Source: Teratosphaeria epicoccoides (lineage: Eukaryota; Ascomycota; Dothideomycetes; Mycosphaerellales; Teratosphaeriaceae). From it: a stretch of DNA of 64,000 nt. The position numbers and the translations under genes are program-made. Positions 52,038 to 63,132 of this stretch are shown here, piece after piece. The stretch is from assembly GCA_021401465.1 (NCBI GenBank), contig JADDMT010000044.1, positions 186,001 to 250,000 on the forward strand, read 5' to 3'. The notes beneath the pieces are model-generated. The model was not told where the DNA came from. It did not search any database and saw only the letters and a program-made list of their open reading frames with translations. Every line of letters begins with the position of its first letter. Within the stretch, counting starts at the first letter, position 1.

Positions 52038-53614
52038 ATCAGGTGCAGTTTGTAATGCTTCACACGCCTTTCCCAGCATCCATCGCTGCAGCAGATCTGC
52101 AGGTCAGCACAGCTCGCTATCAGCCCGACTACCAGCCACTCCTCCGGCGGATTGTTATGACACAGATGTGTACGGAAGAGTCGTTGTGTTATCGCAGTGA
52201 GAGGAGGCATAGCAGAACGATATGGGTGTTGCAGGGGTTGCTGTGACCTGTCGTCTTGATTTACACCGCCAAGCGCAATGGGAGCACTGGGCGTCGTGTA
52301 GGCGGAATCATGGCTGCCTGGAGGGATCGAGCACTGCAGCCTGCAAGATCAAACGCGGGCGCGGCGGTCAGGCAACATCGGGGTCCGAACGGCTTTCAGC
52401 TGGCTCCACTGGGGATTGTGACCAACTCCACGTTTCAACAGTCGCTCGTGTGCGAAATGCGAGTTCACAGGTCACTACAACTAGACAAGCGAGGATCTGC
52501 TGATGCACGGGGCAGATTCGGTGACTCGGGCCCGAGCCGGGAACGGGCGCCTCGACTCGCTCGGAGTTTAGAATCTCGCATTGCAAATCGCAGGCAAATG
52601 CGTCAGAGTCGCTGGGAGTCATCATACGGTAATTTCACTGCCGAAGCATTGGCTGCGCTCCTGTCCGCAAGATGGTTGCCAGCTTCAAGTGCGCAAGTAG
52701 AACCTGTAATAATCAGGTACCGTGCCTGGTGGACCGGTGACGATGATGCAGACAACAATGCGGGTGCCTCCCACCTCGTTCCAAGTTTGATGATCAAATC
52801 TACGTCTACCAGCTCGCGATTCACCGGCTCCGCGGCTCCAACGAGGCAGGCGTCAGACGGGGGAGCCAGTGAGCCACCCACCCGTGGGCCTTGGCGAGCG
52901 TTGCACCCAAGAATGCTGCGGCCTTCGTGGGTAAATTTGGTTCCAATACATGGCTTGATTCATCATGAAGTTGCAACCGGGCTCGGCCAAGACGAAGCTG
53001 CGGATGATTCACGTATGCATGCATGCATGCATGGGATTGGAAAGCAGTACGAGAGCACTAGCCCGCATGCGGCAAAGAGAGCGATCGAAAGAAGCCATGG
53101 AGTATGACTAAAGGCGATGGAGTTGCTTGTATCCCCGAGGCTGTGCTCCGCGTTGACAGTACACGGAAGCGGGCCCTTGGATGATTCATCATCGGGCGGT
53201 GTTCATAGTCGGGCGAGGGAAGGATTAGCCTTCCGAGCTGATGAACGAATGGCGGCCTTAAGCGGACGTTCTAAGATCCTGGCGCCGCGTGCACGAGGCC
53301 GCAGGGGTCCATGGTAGCTGGTCGGTGAACAGTGTGACCGGACCGGAGACATGCTGCTTAATAACTCAGAGTTGGTTCAAACACAAATATGCCTCTCTTC
53401 CCACGGGTCACGACGAATGGTTTCTCTGTCATCACAAGGCAACAACCAAACCTCCCAGCATATCACCACAGACCAGCCGACATTCATCCTTTCAACCATT
53501 GACCGAGCTCCCGGCATTCGAATTTAACCTTTGACTCTTCCTAGGAGTGACTCAAGGCATCACGAATCAACCCGGCACGCAATTGACTCATCACGTCAAC
53601 AGAGCTTATCAACA
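52038..53614. other. Intergenic, no supported gene; ATGC microsatellite
   Basis: About 1.58 kb. The 283-codon ORF at 52256-53107 is long but has a low-complexity, Arg/Ser/Ala-rich translation without a domain and is not called. A short (ATGC)n run lies at 53015-53033. Confidence 0.45.
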
Positions 53615-54385
53615 ATGCCTTCCCATCTAAGGCACCAAAGCTCTTTCGAGCCGTTCATTGCGGACGCATCCTTCCAAGCTTCACCACCGGCACCACCAGC
53701 AAAGAAGCAAAACATGTCGCTCACTCAGACTTACTACATTGCCTCGACGGCCCGGTCGAAGCTGGGCCGCGAGGCAAGCAAGGCCGACCACGACTTGAGG
53801 CTTCTCGTGGGCCACGCGAACATGCTCGACCAGCTGATGGCCGAGCTCGCCGACGCTGAGAGGGAACAAGAGGCTTGGTTCAACCAGTCCGTCAAGAAGG
53901 TCTCGAGAGCACAAGAGCCACGGCACATTCAATGGATCGATACAGTCCAGGGAGAGGAGATGGAGATCGACGACGAGGCCGACTCCGACGCCGGATCTGA
54001 CTACGATGATGCCGACATGTTCAACATCCCCCTCCGCAAGATGAGATCACCACCCGTCACCATCACGTCAACGGAGATCGCTGAGGAGGACGACGAGGAC
54101 GAGGACGCCATCTACGACGAAGACGACGATGACGATATGCTCCAGTTGACTCGCGTCACTTCGAACCACGGTCCACCAGAACTCACACACGACTCCGACT
54201 CGGATTCAGAAGACGAACCGGCACCACCGTCGCCCGAACCAGCAATACCAGAGCTGAGCGAGAAGCAACGACAGGCAATTGCCACGACCGCTTTCTACAG
54301 TGCGGAAGCATCACAACCAGGGCTCGAAGACTACATTATGGAACAGACACATCAGCGACAAGCGCCGCTCATTGCAGCATGTTGA
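53615..54385 (+). CDS. Conserved fungal acidic protein of unknown function
   Basis: A single exon of 256 residues; ATG 53615 has the strong context CAACAATGCC, while the frame extends upstream only from a TTG. Residues ~34-90 hold the structured part (MSLTQTYYIASTARSKLGRE, HDLRLLVGHANMLDQLMAEL), predicted as helices. The middle and C-terminal part are strongly acidic, with long Asp/Glu runs (DDDDD, DSDSDSEDE), and the end has a helix (SEKQRQAIATTAFYSAEA). I recall similar sequences in Pezizomycotina annotated only as hypothetical. The acidic tail could act as a nuclear interaction surface, but no function is assigned. Confidence 0.75.
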   Translation: MPSHLRHQSSFEPFIADASFQASPPAPPAKKQNMSLTQTYYIASTARSKLGREASKADHDLRLLVGHANMLDQLMAELADAEREQEAWFNQSVKKVSRAQEPRHIQWIDTVQGEEMEIDDEADSDAGSDYDDADMFNIPLRKMRSPPVTITSTEIAEEDDEDEDAIYDEDDDDDMLQLTRVTSNHGPPELTHDSDSDSEDEPAPPSPEPAIPELSEKQRQAIATTAFYSAEASQPGLEDYIMEQTHQRQAPLIAAC

Positions 54386-55573
54386 TTGCGCGACCCCGAC
54401 TTTCTTTGATTATTGAACATCCAGCGTCTGAGCGAGCGAAGGTTCAAAGCACGGTGTTTTTTTGGTTCTGATGTTTTGGGATGCGACCATGATCTCGAAT
54501 CTCATCTCATCTCGATGTACCACGGGACAGGGAACCGTCGGGGCGGCAGGTCCTGCGCATCGCCATTGGTGGGGAGTAGCACTTGTTTAATCAAACAGAC
54601 GTGCCGCGTGCACGCTTCACATCTCTCTCAAATCTCTCTTTTCCACCTCGCCCGCCGACTCCCGTGCTATGCTCCCCATGCATAAAGAAGCAAGACGGGT
54701 GTGGTCGCTTCGTCAGCTCGGCTGAACCGGATCCCGCCGCTGATTGATCATGCATCGCATGTGCAGATCACCCCCGTGGCTGGAGGTCTCAGGTACCCGC
54801 TCGCTCTCGCCCTTCAGCCCCGGCCGCTCGGGTCCCGGATCTTTGCTCTCTCCCCGAAAATCCTGTTTTTATGCTTCCGACGTCGTAATGTGTCTTGTCT
54901 TGGTAATGATCATAATAATGCAAATGACGCCTGCACACATGCTACACTGCACCACACAATCTTTTCCGTGCGCCAGCCGACCCACCGTGACGCCATCCCA
55001 CCGAACGCGCTGTGTTGGCTAGCGACCTTCGCCGGCGTGCTGACAGCGCACACAGCATGGGAGGAGAACGCACGCTACGATACACCACGACGAGCGGGCG
55101 GAGTCGTGCGTCGCATCGCCGCGGTGTCAAGTGCAAGTCGCATGTGCTGCGATGAGCCCAGGGGGCTTTGTGGTCCCCCCATGGCAGCAGTGCCGTCCTC
55201 GGGAGATTAGTCGTATCATGACTGACCCCCCCCCCCACGACCTGGGCGTCTGCAGGATGCGCTGCCTGGCGTTTGGGGCGTGCAGACCGTCTGCGAGTAC
55301 GGTCGATACAGGGTCGTTGGAACTGTAGATGGGACTGACTGACTACTTGCTTGTATCAGCCCGGACTGCTATTGCGTGCGTGGTCATATGCGACTCTGAC
55401 TACACGAGGGACCACGCTGCAACTCTCAAACTCCTTCTCTCAATGCGGTAGCCCGGCGGCAATCGATCGAAAATTCTGCTACCTACATTCACAAAGCCTG
55501 CATCGTCTGGGTGGTATCAAATCATGATCTGGTCATTCAGTCGTGCTCCCATGCTCCACTCCCGAAAGCCATG
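54386..55573. other. Intergenic, no supported gene; poly-C tract
   Basis: About 1.19 kb between convergent genes. An 11-base C run lies at 55226-55236. ORFs such as 54701-55210 lack features. Two pyrimidine-rich stretches occur near 54620 and 54800. Confidence 0.4.
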
Positions 55574-57187
55574 CTAAATTTCTTGCACAAACAACTCCAT
55601 CTTGCCCATCTCATTACGCTCTTTCGCCGCCGCGGCCTTGCAACTCGCAATCGCCATCTCCAGATCATCCTGATCGCTCACAGTTACCAAATCACCCTCT
55701 TCATCCCTCAACTTCAGCTTAAAGCTGCCTTCCAAGCCAAATTTCTGCCGGATCTGCTCGAAGAGCGCATCGAAAGTCACGTCTGGCGTCGTCATGACAT
55801 ACCGCATGTCTTCGGCGTGCACCTTGATCCGGATCTTGCGGGTCTCCGGCGCGCGTTGCGATTGCGACTTTTGTCGTTGGTGATGGCCTTTGGGCGGGAT
55901 GATTTCGAAGGCCAATGGTTCGTCGGACAGGCTGGTGACTTCATCGTCGTCTCCCTCTTCTTCTGTAATGGTAAAGTACTGGGGTCGATGCGCACTGGAC
56001 CTCGTGCGTTGATGCGTCGGCTGCTGCGGCTGGGACGCATGCTGACTGTATGCCTCAATGGAGTCCTCTATGATGTGAACCTCTGGCAGTTCTTTCAGAC
56101 TGGCTTGGTCTTGTTTCCGTCGACTGTCTTCGACCCAAGAAGTGCCCTCCAGATAGTCCCTCCGCCCGGCAGGACGTTCTGATTCGGCCCGCTTGGTGCC
56201 AAGACGCGTCTTGTCAGGTTGACCAGGTTGCGGCTTCTGTGACTTCTGCTCAAATGCAGCGGCGCCAAGCTCGAGACGGAGAGGTTTGGCGGCAGTGCGA
56301 GCGCTTCGTGTGCTCGACGAAGTCGATCCGAAGCTTTCAACAGACTTCCGCTTGTTTTGCAAAGACGCAGGTCGCTCGGGCTCTGGTGGTGGCGTGGGTG
56401 GGAAGACATCGCGTCGTAGGGGAGGCTCCGACTGCTGGCGGGATCTGCTTTTCAGGTCGGGTCGAACGAGGTTCAGCGCGCCGTACGACAGGTTGTCCTC
56501 GGGCCGGTCATCGAGCGCCTGCGCCGCCAACGCAGCCTGCCGACGAGGGTCCAAGGACTGTCTTTGCTGGTCTTGCGCCGCCACCAACCTCGCCTTGCCT
56601 AGGTAGTCCTTCGATTTCAGATTCCTGACCTTGGCCTCACTCGGTCGGTAGACTATCCCGACAGGGATGGAGAAGACAGTGTACCCCTCGGCCTGCTCTC
56701 TGATCGCTTCCTCGATGACCTCGTGGTCCGCCACAACCTTCTCCTTCGCGGCGAAGATCAGATCTTGCATGCCGGCATCTTTCTGTTGCAGATAGACGTA
56801 ACAAAGCCCTCGATTGAAGAGTACCTCGCAGGAGAACAACTTGAACTTCAGGCCTAGTTGTGTGTAGTCAATGGTATTGTTTCCACGCAGATACAGCAAT
56901 GTGTCGTTGAAGTTGGCCAGCGCCTCTTCGAAGTCCCCCATCAGGAAGTTACTCACTCCCTGTTGGAAGTATGCCACGGCCAGGTACTGGTCGAGTTGGA
57001 CAGCGCGTTGATAACACTCCACAGCTTGCGCATGTTCGCCCAAGGTCGCATTGATTACGCCCAAGTTGAAGAGGATTTTGGAGGTGTCCGCGATCTGGGC
57101 GAAGCATTTCAAGGATGCGTCGAACTCATTGCTGTCGTATGCGGCCAGTGCGGCAACCCAGGTCTCTATCTCTGCTCGCAGCGACAT
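55574..57187 (-). CDS. noxR: NADPH oxidase regulator NoxR (p67phox-like)
   Basis: A single-exon frame of 537 residues from ATG 57187. The N-terminal ~180 residues carry tetratricopeptide repeats (KILFNLGVINATLGEHAQAV, YFQQGVSNFLMGDFEEALAN, LFNRGLCYVYLQQKDAGMQD) that in p67phox bind Rac-GTP. The activation-domain region follows (TVFSIPVGIVYRPSEAKVRN). After a long disordered linker there is a PB1 domain at ~450-535 (KIRIKVHAEDMRYVMTTPDV with DEEGDLVTVSDQDDLEMAIA, the acidic OPCA motif). Fungal NoxR activates NoxA/NoxB NADPH oxidases in polarity, sexual development and plant interaction. No C-terminal SH3 is seen, which is normal for fungal NoxR. Confidence 0.94.
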   Translation of the reverse strand: MSLRAEIETWVAALAAYDSNEFDASLKCFAQIADTSKILFNLGVINATLGEHAQAVECYQRAVQLDQYLAVAYFQQGVSNFLMGDFEEALANFNDTLLYLRGNNTIDYTQLGLKFKLFSCEVLFNRGLCYVYLQQKDAGMQDLIFAAKEKVVADHEVIEEAIREQAEGYTVFSIPVGIVYRPSEAKVRNLKSKDYLGKARLVAAQDQQRQSLDPRRQAALAAQALDDRPEDNLSYGALNLVRPDLKSRSRQQSEPPLRRDVFPPTPPPEPERPASLQNKRKSVESFGSTSSSTRSARTAAKPLRLELGAAAFEQKSQKPQPGQPDKTRLGTKRAESERPAGRRDYLEGTSWVEDSRRKQDQASLKELPEVHIIEDSIEAYSQHASQPQQPTHQRTRSSAHRPQYFTITEEEGDDDEVTSLSDEPLAFEIIPPKGHHQRQKSQSQRAPETRKIRIKVHAEDMRYVMTTPDVTFDALFEQIRQKFGLEGSFKLKLRDEEGDLVTVSDQDDLEMAIASCKAAAAKERNEMGKMELFVQEI

Positions 57188-58357
57188 GGCCGGGTGTTGT
57201 GAAGTCTACGCAAGCTTGGTTCGATGCTTGGGCGGTGTGTCTGCGTCTGCGCCTGCGCTCCTCCTCTTCAGCAGCGACCCATTTGTAAGACCGCAACGAG
57301 ATGCAACCAATGCGGTCAAAATCGTGCTGTCTATGGAAGCTGAAAGGGTTAGAGATCGGGGAGTATCCTGCTGCAGCTGTGCGGAGCTGACATGGGACGT
57401 AGGAGACCAGGAAGACGATCAGACTATGAAGTGCATGATCCTTACCCAGCGGGACCACAAGACGGGTTAACGAAGAACCTTCGGAGGGCAGCGAACACGA
57501 CCAGTCAAGCGCCTAACAATTGGTCGTCACCTGCGGAGCTAGATTGCAGCAACTTTGCCCAAGCCATTGGCTTGGTTGTGGAGTGTCCGGGTGCACCCGC
57601 ACGCAGCGCCTAGCAGACGAAGACCATTCGCTGCACATGACTGCGGTCTGGAAGTTCACGTCGAATGGCGGCAGCATACTCGCGCATGGCTTGCATGGTT
57701 CATGCACTGTCGCGGCCACATGGGCTTCCTGTTGGACGCCAAGCCAGAGGTATGGTGCGTAAGCGAGACTAAGACCAAAAGATGCTTCTTTGGGTAATCG
57801 CTGGAGTCGTTGTCACACATGCGCCTGCAGAGCGCTTCACAACAAGCGAATAGCTCGACGATCGGGTGGGGGCAATAGCTGGCAAGTACACGCTGAAACA
57901 TGCGGCCATTCAGCCTTATTCGAAGATATGAACATGGATCATGAAAATCGTTGCAGATCCGTGTCTGGTATCCTCAATTTCGCCATTACCATGAACCGTC
58001 AAGCCTAAAAGCTGATGGCTATTCATAATTCCAACTCCAGTGATGCACGTGCAGGCTCTCTACCGTGGCAATCTCCATGCCAGTTCGCGGGTATCGTGGC
58101 AAAAATGCTGGACGCTGGTAAGGTATGTCTCAAGCCGTTCAAGTCTCGATATGCCGGCTCCAGTTGAGCCAAATCGCGAAGAGTACAAGCAGAATGGGTG
58201 CAACGTTGTGCAGAGCTAGTCATAATATGCGACAAGAGTTCGTTTGATACCTGACGTATCTTCTGTCAGCAAGACCTTTTTTGGACGTCGATCAGCAAAT
58301 GCGCAGCTTATTATTGAGCAACGCGAAGCACACGACAAAGACAGGAGTTTGGGTAAT
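57188..58357. other. Intergenic, no supported gene
   Basis: About 1.17 kb between the NoxR start and the stop of the RING-LON gene. Small ORFs (57051-57470 overlaps NoxR; 57392-57613; 57790-58008) have no recognisable domain. The NoxR promoter should lie at the left end. Confidence 0.4.
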
Positions 58358-59998
58358 TTACCATCGCTGTGATTCTATCCTCCGTATCCAGGAAGCAGTA
58401 ATCTTCAGCCTTTCTCGGACTGTATTTGTCGGGAGTAGCCTGTACTTCTCTTCGTCGCTGATGGGCAAAACACTTGCGAACCAGTACGGAAAGACCGCTG
58501 CATCCGTGGGTGGCTCGCCATGAACGTCCAGAACACGCTGTTGTAGCCATGTCGCGCTCCTTCCTTGCATCCGAGTGATGAAATCGTGACCTAAGGTGAG
58601 CAAAGTTTGGGTTGACATGCGGTCGATCTGTCCGGCCACATCGTTTTCAGCAGCAGGTGGTAAGGATGTCTCCTCTGCTTCTATTCTCTCCTCCTCAGTC
58701 AGCGGCACATCGTCGAATCGCTCCACGCTGCCCACAGCGTAGCCATCCAGAGTGCCATGCGCTTTGATGCGAAATCGGTACAGCCCTCGCGTTTCGATGA
58801 GACTTGTACCGTCTGCCAGTATCTGTGCCTGCTGGATTTGGAGCATTGTTCCGAAATGATAGAAATGCACGGGTCCGAGGTCGCCTTGGGGCTCGAGATA
58901 CCGATTGTACATGAGCATCCCGAACTCGCGATTGCCTTCCAGAGCACGGCGGATCATCAAACGATAGCGGGGCTCAAAAATCCGCAAGAAGGTTGGTTGA
59001 TTTGGAAAGCCAAGAGTACAGACGAACAGTGGAGTGTCCAGCTCACCGACAATGCCGCGCTCTTCTTGGGCCACAGCTTCTGCTCGAGCGGCCACAGCTT
59101 CGGGACAAAGACCGTTGGTGAGACTGACCAAAGTCTTGTTGCTGGACTGGGTACTCAAAGATGCCGGGATCGTCATGTCTCTTCGACAGACCGGGCAGTG
59201 CAAAGAGTGATCCAGCACTCTCGCCAGGCATGTCCGGCAAAGCGTATGACCGCAAAACGTCGTCACCGGGTCCAGCATAAGGTTATAACAGACCTGACAA
59301 TCAACCTCTTTTTGCGTCGCCTCGAGTATGTCGGCCATGATCTTGACGTCTTTCGTGCGTTCAGTCTCGCCGAATCCAGGAACGTCCAGGTATTGCAAGT
59401 CCATGCAGTAGTCGAGCTTGCCTTGTGCTGCAAGCATATAGGTCGCAACAAGGCGACCACCGTGCTGCTCATGGATGACAGGCTTTTCGGCTGACGAGTC
59501 CAAACTGACACCTTCATCCCATCGAGTCACCTCCTCCATCAGCGTTGGTGTAGGATCTGCCACGGACGTGTGCCTCGCGACGGCATCTGCGACGGCGTCC
59601 ATGACCTTGCTCAGCACCACGTCCACGTTGCAATCCGCCGCCGGATGCTCGTCGCCGCATTCTGTGAATGGACATTGGAACGCTTGCCTGCGCCCAGGTA
59701 TATCTGGATACGAGATGCCTGCCCTTTCATGCATCGGCGGGACGCAGCTTCTGCAGATCGAGTTGCCACATGGTAGGGTGACGGGCAGACGAAATGGCCG
59801 CGAGCACTGTGTGCACTGGATCAGGCGAACCAGCGCGCGGGCGTTGTGGTGTGGTGCTAGGCCAGCAACTCCAGACTTCTCCGACGTGCTTTCATCGTGC
59901 ATCAAGGCTTCTGGCGCTGGCGCCAGGCCGAGCGGCGGCTTTGTTTGCCCCTCGCCGTTGGTAAGTGCGGGACGACCACTTGGCCGGGTCAAGTTCAT
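58358..59998 (-). CDS. RING-finger protein with C-terminal LON substrate-binding domain
   Basis: A single-exon frame of 546 residues from ATG 59998 (MNLTRPSGRPAL); the frame upstream of it opens only with TTG. An N-terminal zinc module (about residues 60-115) has CTQCSRPFRLPVTLPCGNSI, CRSC and CPFTECGDEH. A canonical C3HC4 RING at ~230-280 reads CQVCYNLMLDPVTTFCGHTL...CLARVLDHSLHCPVCRRDM. The LON/PUA-like domain occupies the last ~240 residues (PLFVCTLGFPNQPTFLRIFE, FGMLMYNRYLEPQGDLGPVH). The arrangement matches LONRF-type proteins, presumed ubiquitin E3 ligases with LON as a substrate-recognition part. Substrates are unknown. The N-terminal module is unusual in being a second, shorter cysteine cluster. 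Confidence 0.9.
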   Translation of the reverse strand: MNLTRPSGRPALTNGEGQTKPPLGLAPAPEALMHDESTSEKSGVAGLAPHHNARALVRLIQCTQCSRPFRLPVTLPCGNSICRSCVPPMHERAGISYPDIPGRRQAFQCPFTECGDEHPAADCNVDVVLSKVMDAVADAVARHTSVADPTPTLMEEVTRWDEGVSLDSSAEKPVIHEQHGGRLVATYMLAAQGKLDYCMDLQYLDVPGFGETERTKDVKIMADILEATQKEVDCQVCYNLMLDPVTTFCGHTLCRTCLARVLDHSLHCPVCRRDMTIPASLSTQSSNKTLVSLTNGLCPEAVAARAEAVAQEERGIVGELDTPLFVCTLGFPNQPTFLRIFEPRYRLMIRRALEGNREFGMLMYNRYLEPQGDLGPVHFYHFGTMLQIQQAQILADGTSLIETRGLYRFRIKAHGTLDGYAVGSVERFDDVPLTEEERIEAEETSLPPAAENDVAGQIDRMSTQTLLTLGHDFITRMQGRSATWLQQRVLDVHGEPPTDAAVFPYWFASVLPISDEEKYRLLPTNTVRERLKITASWIRRIESQRW

Positions 59999-61196
59999 TT
60001 GTCCGCTTGACGATATCCTCCTTGACAAAGCCCCATGGAAATTCACCTCTTCCCAAAGGAGAAGGTGCGCGAGTGATAGGAAGGAGCTTGCGACACCTCC
60101 GCGTTCAGGCGACGACGGCACTTTCCAGCGTGGCGTGCAGGTGATGCTGCGTATTTGGCTCCGGAGCCTCGATGGTGATGACGTCCGACAATGTTCCAAG
60201 TTTCGCGGGGGCGTTGCACACGAATGGAGGGGGAGGGTCTAGTTGTTATGATTATTATCCGTTTGTGCGCGCGCTTCACGATTCCATGTTCTTGCAGACC
60301 CCAGTAACGGCGTGCACGGATGAAGCGAAAGATGGTACGCCGATGAACAATGATAATAGTAATAATAATAATGATACTGATGGAGGGAACGCACATGGAC
60401 AGCATCAGCATCGGCTTGTTTGCGCGTGCACGAGGGCGGCGGATCGCTCGCACCCGTCATCGATGCATATCATCAGGCGCGGCAATCGACGTTTGCGCGG
60501 GTCCGGATCCCTGTCAATTGGGGCGATCACGACTAACAATCATAGACCTGCATATAGACTTTGGTGCATCTTTGCGTACTGCCCTGCCCTGCCTGTTTGG
60601 CACATGAAGCTGGCCGTATGGTCAGACACGCATGATAGACTTACCAGGAGAAGCGCGGAAACAGGAAATCCGGTTGTCCTCGATCGTCGGCCGTCGTCGG
60701 GTGCTAGTATTATTACATGTACTTGGACTGCATCAGCCAATCGACGATGATACACGGCTGGACGGATGACTCGCAGACGATTGGTTGCACGGTCATGGTC
60801 CGAAATCAGCGTGCACCACCATTTAAACAAGTAAAAGGTCAGATATCCTCCTTCACGCGGCGCGAACCCCTGCTGAAGCATCGCCGGAGAAGGGTCCCTT
60901 GCGCGAACTGAGGCTCAAAAGGTCTCACCTAAAAGGCTAAAAGGAGCATGGCGTTCGAAGCATGGTATGACCTGTCGGCTATCACTAGATAGATGCATAT
61001 TATTACTGTGGCCACGCCGCGATTGAGTTGCTTTGTTGGAAGCAATCCAATGATGACCAGTGTGGGGAGCAGAGAGGTTCCTGAAATGCACACGCGAAAG
61101 ACACACCGGCTCGTAACACTGCATACGCGGCAGCAGCTAGTCGCAGCCTCCAGCAATCCAACGGACAACTCACGGTAGAGCGAGCTTGGTACGGGA
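59999..61196. other. Intergenic with AAT/TAA microsatellite
   Basis: About 1.2 kb between the RING-LON start and the SNG1-like stop. A trinucleotide run AATGATAATAGTAATAATAA begins at 60349 and continues to ~60375. Short ORFs have no domains. Confidence 0.45.
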
Positions 61197-62744
61197 CTAC
61201 TTATAATACTCATGAACGTGATGCTTGCTCTTCCAGCGCATGAAGTAGCAAGCCAGGGGAAACAGCGCTGTATTGACCGCACCCCACGCGATCAAGACGC
61301 CAAAGTCCAAGCCGAGCCTTGAATGCAGTCCGAAAAGCAGCTGCCTGCTGCCCTCGACAACGTAGTGCAGTGGCCACGCGTAGCCCCATGCGAAGAAGCC
61401 GGGCTCGATGTCGATGTCGTAGAAAGAAGTCGAGACGTTGGTGATGACCCAGAAGATCAACCAGAGGCCAGTCCAGGGTTGACCTACGAGCATCGCCACG
61501 TTCTCGCATGCGAGGCCTACGGCGATCATGCCGAAGAAGTTCAACATCCAGTAGACGGGGAAGGTGCCGCGGCCATAGGCATCGGGGTTTGAGTGACCGT
61601 GTATTGTGACGCTTGACTCGGTCTCGCTCGTTACCGGGTTGCCTCCGCGGAAGTTGACCTGGAAGGCAAGTGAGACCCAGGAGTATGCCAATGATAGCAT
61701 GAAGTACGCTGCGATCGTCGCGCACCAACGCCAGATGATGAGCTGGTAGAACTTGAGGGGTGGGTGCCCTTCAGGTTTGAGGTACTGCGCGGCATTGTCA
61801 GCGGACTGAATGACTAGATTGGAGAGGAATGCACGTACCTTGAAGTGGATGGGGAGATAGAACGAGAAGGAAAAGAAGGACAGAATGATCAGGTAAATGA
61901 GACCAATGCTGACAGAAGGAATGATCTGGTATGGATAGAACGGTCGTAGGTCGAATTGGCTGAATCCAATTGCCGGGCTCAGAGCCTGTGGGACCGCGGC
62001 CGCGTTGCTCACGAGCGTTGTGTTTGTGGTTGCATTCTGCATCACCATCTTGGTCCACTGCTCGCCCACCATTGTCGTCGCTTGAGTCATGTACTCATTC
62101 AGAATCGGTGACATGATATCGTACCAGTTCGTGTCGTCCCTCGAGGAGATGTACGTCAATTGGCAAGCGCCCAGAGGGTCGTACGTGGTATTGCCATTTT
62201 GAATCGCATCGTAAAGCATCGCAGTTGCATTGGGGTTGATCGTGATGGCAGCCCAAGCATCAAAGTCAAAGACCGCCTGTCTGACCTGTACTGGATCGTT
62301 TCCAAAGGCTGAACCGTTCATGAACTCGAAACCTAGCGTGCCCATCGGACTTGCTACCATCGACCGGCCCAGATTCGAGACGATTGGTCCCACTACAGCG
62401 GCGTGGCCAACGGTGTTGTACGGCGCTGCTCCATCCATATCCACGACGTACACCACCAGAGACCCAAGGTTCTGGTCGACGCGGAAGAGCGCGGCCCAAT
62501 AGATGGACAACGCCGCCAAGATGAACGCCATCAGGACGGCGGTGGTGATGATCCATTTTGTCCACGCCTCATGCCGGACGTGCTTGAGTCGAGGGTCCCA
62601 ATAACCCACAGCCTGTGGAGGGCCACTCTGCTGCTCCTCATCCTTATTCTCCTCGCCATTCTGCTGGCCCTTCTGCTCTTCACTGCTCTGGTCATCGGCT
62701 CCAGACTCACGTTTCGCGTCCTGGCTCCTCCTTTGCGACGCCAT
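61197..62744 (-). CDS. SNG1-like multispanning membrane protein (DUF3533)
   Basis: On the minus strand the exons are 62744-61839 and 61784-61197, giving 497 residues. The 54-nt intron (GTACGT...GCGCAG) has no in-frame stop; its removal joins YLPIHFK to YLKPEGHPPL as in the family. The hydrophilic N-terminus is rich in Gln/Glu/Lys. A first membrane helix (WIITTAVLMAFILAALSIYW) is followed by a ~200-residue extracytoplasmic domain with several N-glycosylation sites, then about five helices (IPSVSIGLIYLIILSFFSFS, RWCATIAAYFMLSLAYSWVS). The topology and motifs match yeast Sng1, linked to nitrosoguanidine resistance and plasma-membrane lipid asymmetry. Start ATG 62744 is chosen because the upstream frame has only a TTG. 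Confidence 0.88.
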   Translation of the reverse strand: MASQRRSQDAKRESGADDQSSEEQKGQQNGEENKDEEQQSGPPQAVGYWDPRLKHVRHEAWTKWIITTAVLMAFILAALSIYWAALFRVDQNLGSLVVYVVDMDGAAPYNTVGHAAVVGPIVSNLGRSMVASPMGTLGFEFMNGSAFGNDPVQVRQAVFDFDAWAAITINPNATAMLYDAIQNGNTTYDPLGACQLTYISSRDDTNWYDIMSPILNEYMTQATTMVGEQWTKMVMQNATTNTTLVSNAAAVPQALSPAIGFSQFDLRPFYPYQIIPSVSIGLIYLIILSFFSFSFYLPIHFKVRAFLSNLVIQSADNAAQYLKPEGHPPLKFYQLIIWRWCATIAAYFMLSLAYSWVSLAFQVNFRGGNPVTSETESSVTIHGHSNPDAYGRGTFPVYWMLNFFGMIAVGLACENVAMLVGQPWTGLWLIFWVITNVSTSFYDIDIEPGFFAWGYAWPLHYVVEGSRQLLFGLHSRLGLDFGVLIAWGAVNTALFPLACYFMRWKSKHHVHEYYK

Positions 62745-63132
62745 CTTCCAATGCTGTCGTGGACGGTGGAACAACAGAGACAAGAAAAAAATTTAAACCC
62801 ACCTTGATATTCTCTTTACCGCGTAGACTGTGGTAGCACCGGTGACCTCATGATCGTGCTCTGACCCTCATGAATGAATAATGCGCCTAACAGTGTCTGC
62901 CGAAGTCCAGAGTTAACCGTTCTCGTTCCGCTAATTGGCTTCCATTACTTCTACCATGACGACCATGCAGATCAGAGCCGTGCTACCCAGATGCGCTAGT
63001 GCGAGTAGGTTCATGATAGAACATTGGTGACGGAGAGCGCCGCAATTGACACGTGTGGCACGTGCAGCCGTGTACCAAATGGATATCACACACACCCCAT
63101 GTGCACCGACAGAACGTGGTCGGGAAGCAGTC
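62745..63132. promoter_or_regulatory. Divergent promoter region of SNG1-like and ALG2 genes
   Basis: 388 bp between the divergent start codons. No clear TATA box is seen. A short AT-rich stretch near 62790 (AAGAAAAAAATTTAAACC) is close to the SNG1-like start. Confidence 0.45.

Noticed and set aside
52256..53107. Plus-strand 283-codon ORF downstream of the GH106-like gene
   Set aside because: Arg/Ser/Ala-rich, low-complexity translation, alternative start codon, includes the ATGC microsatellite and shows no domain.
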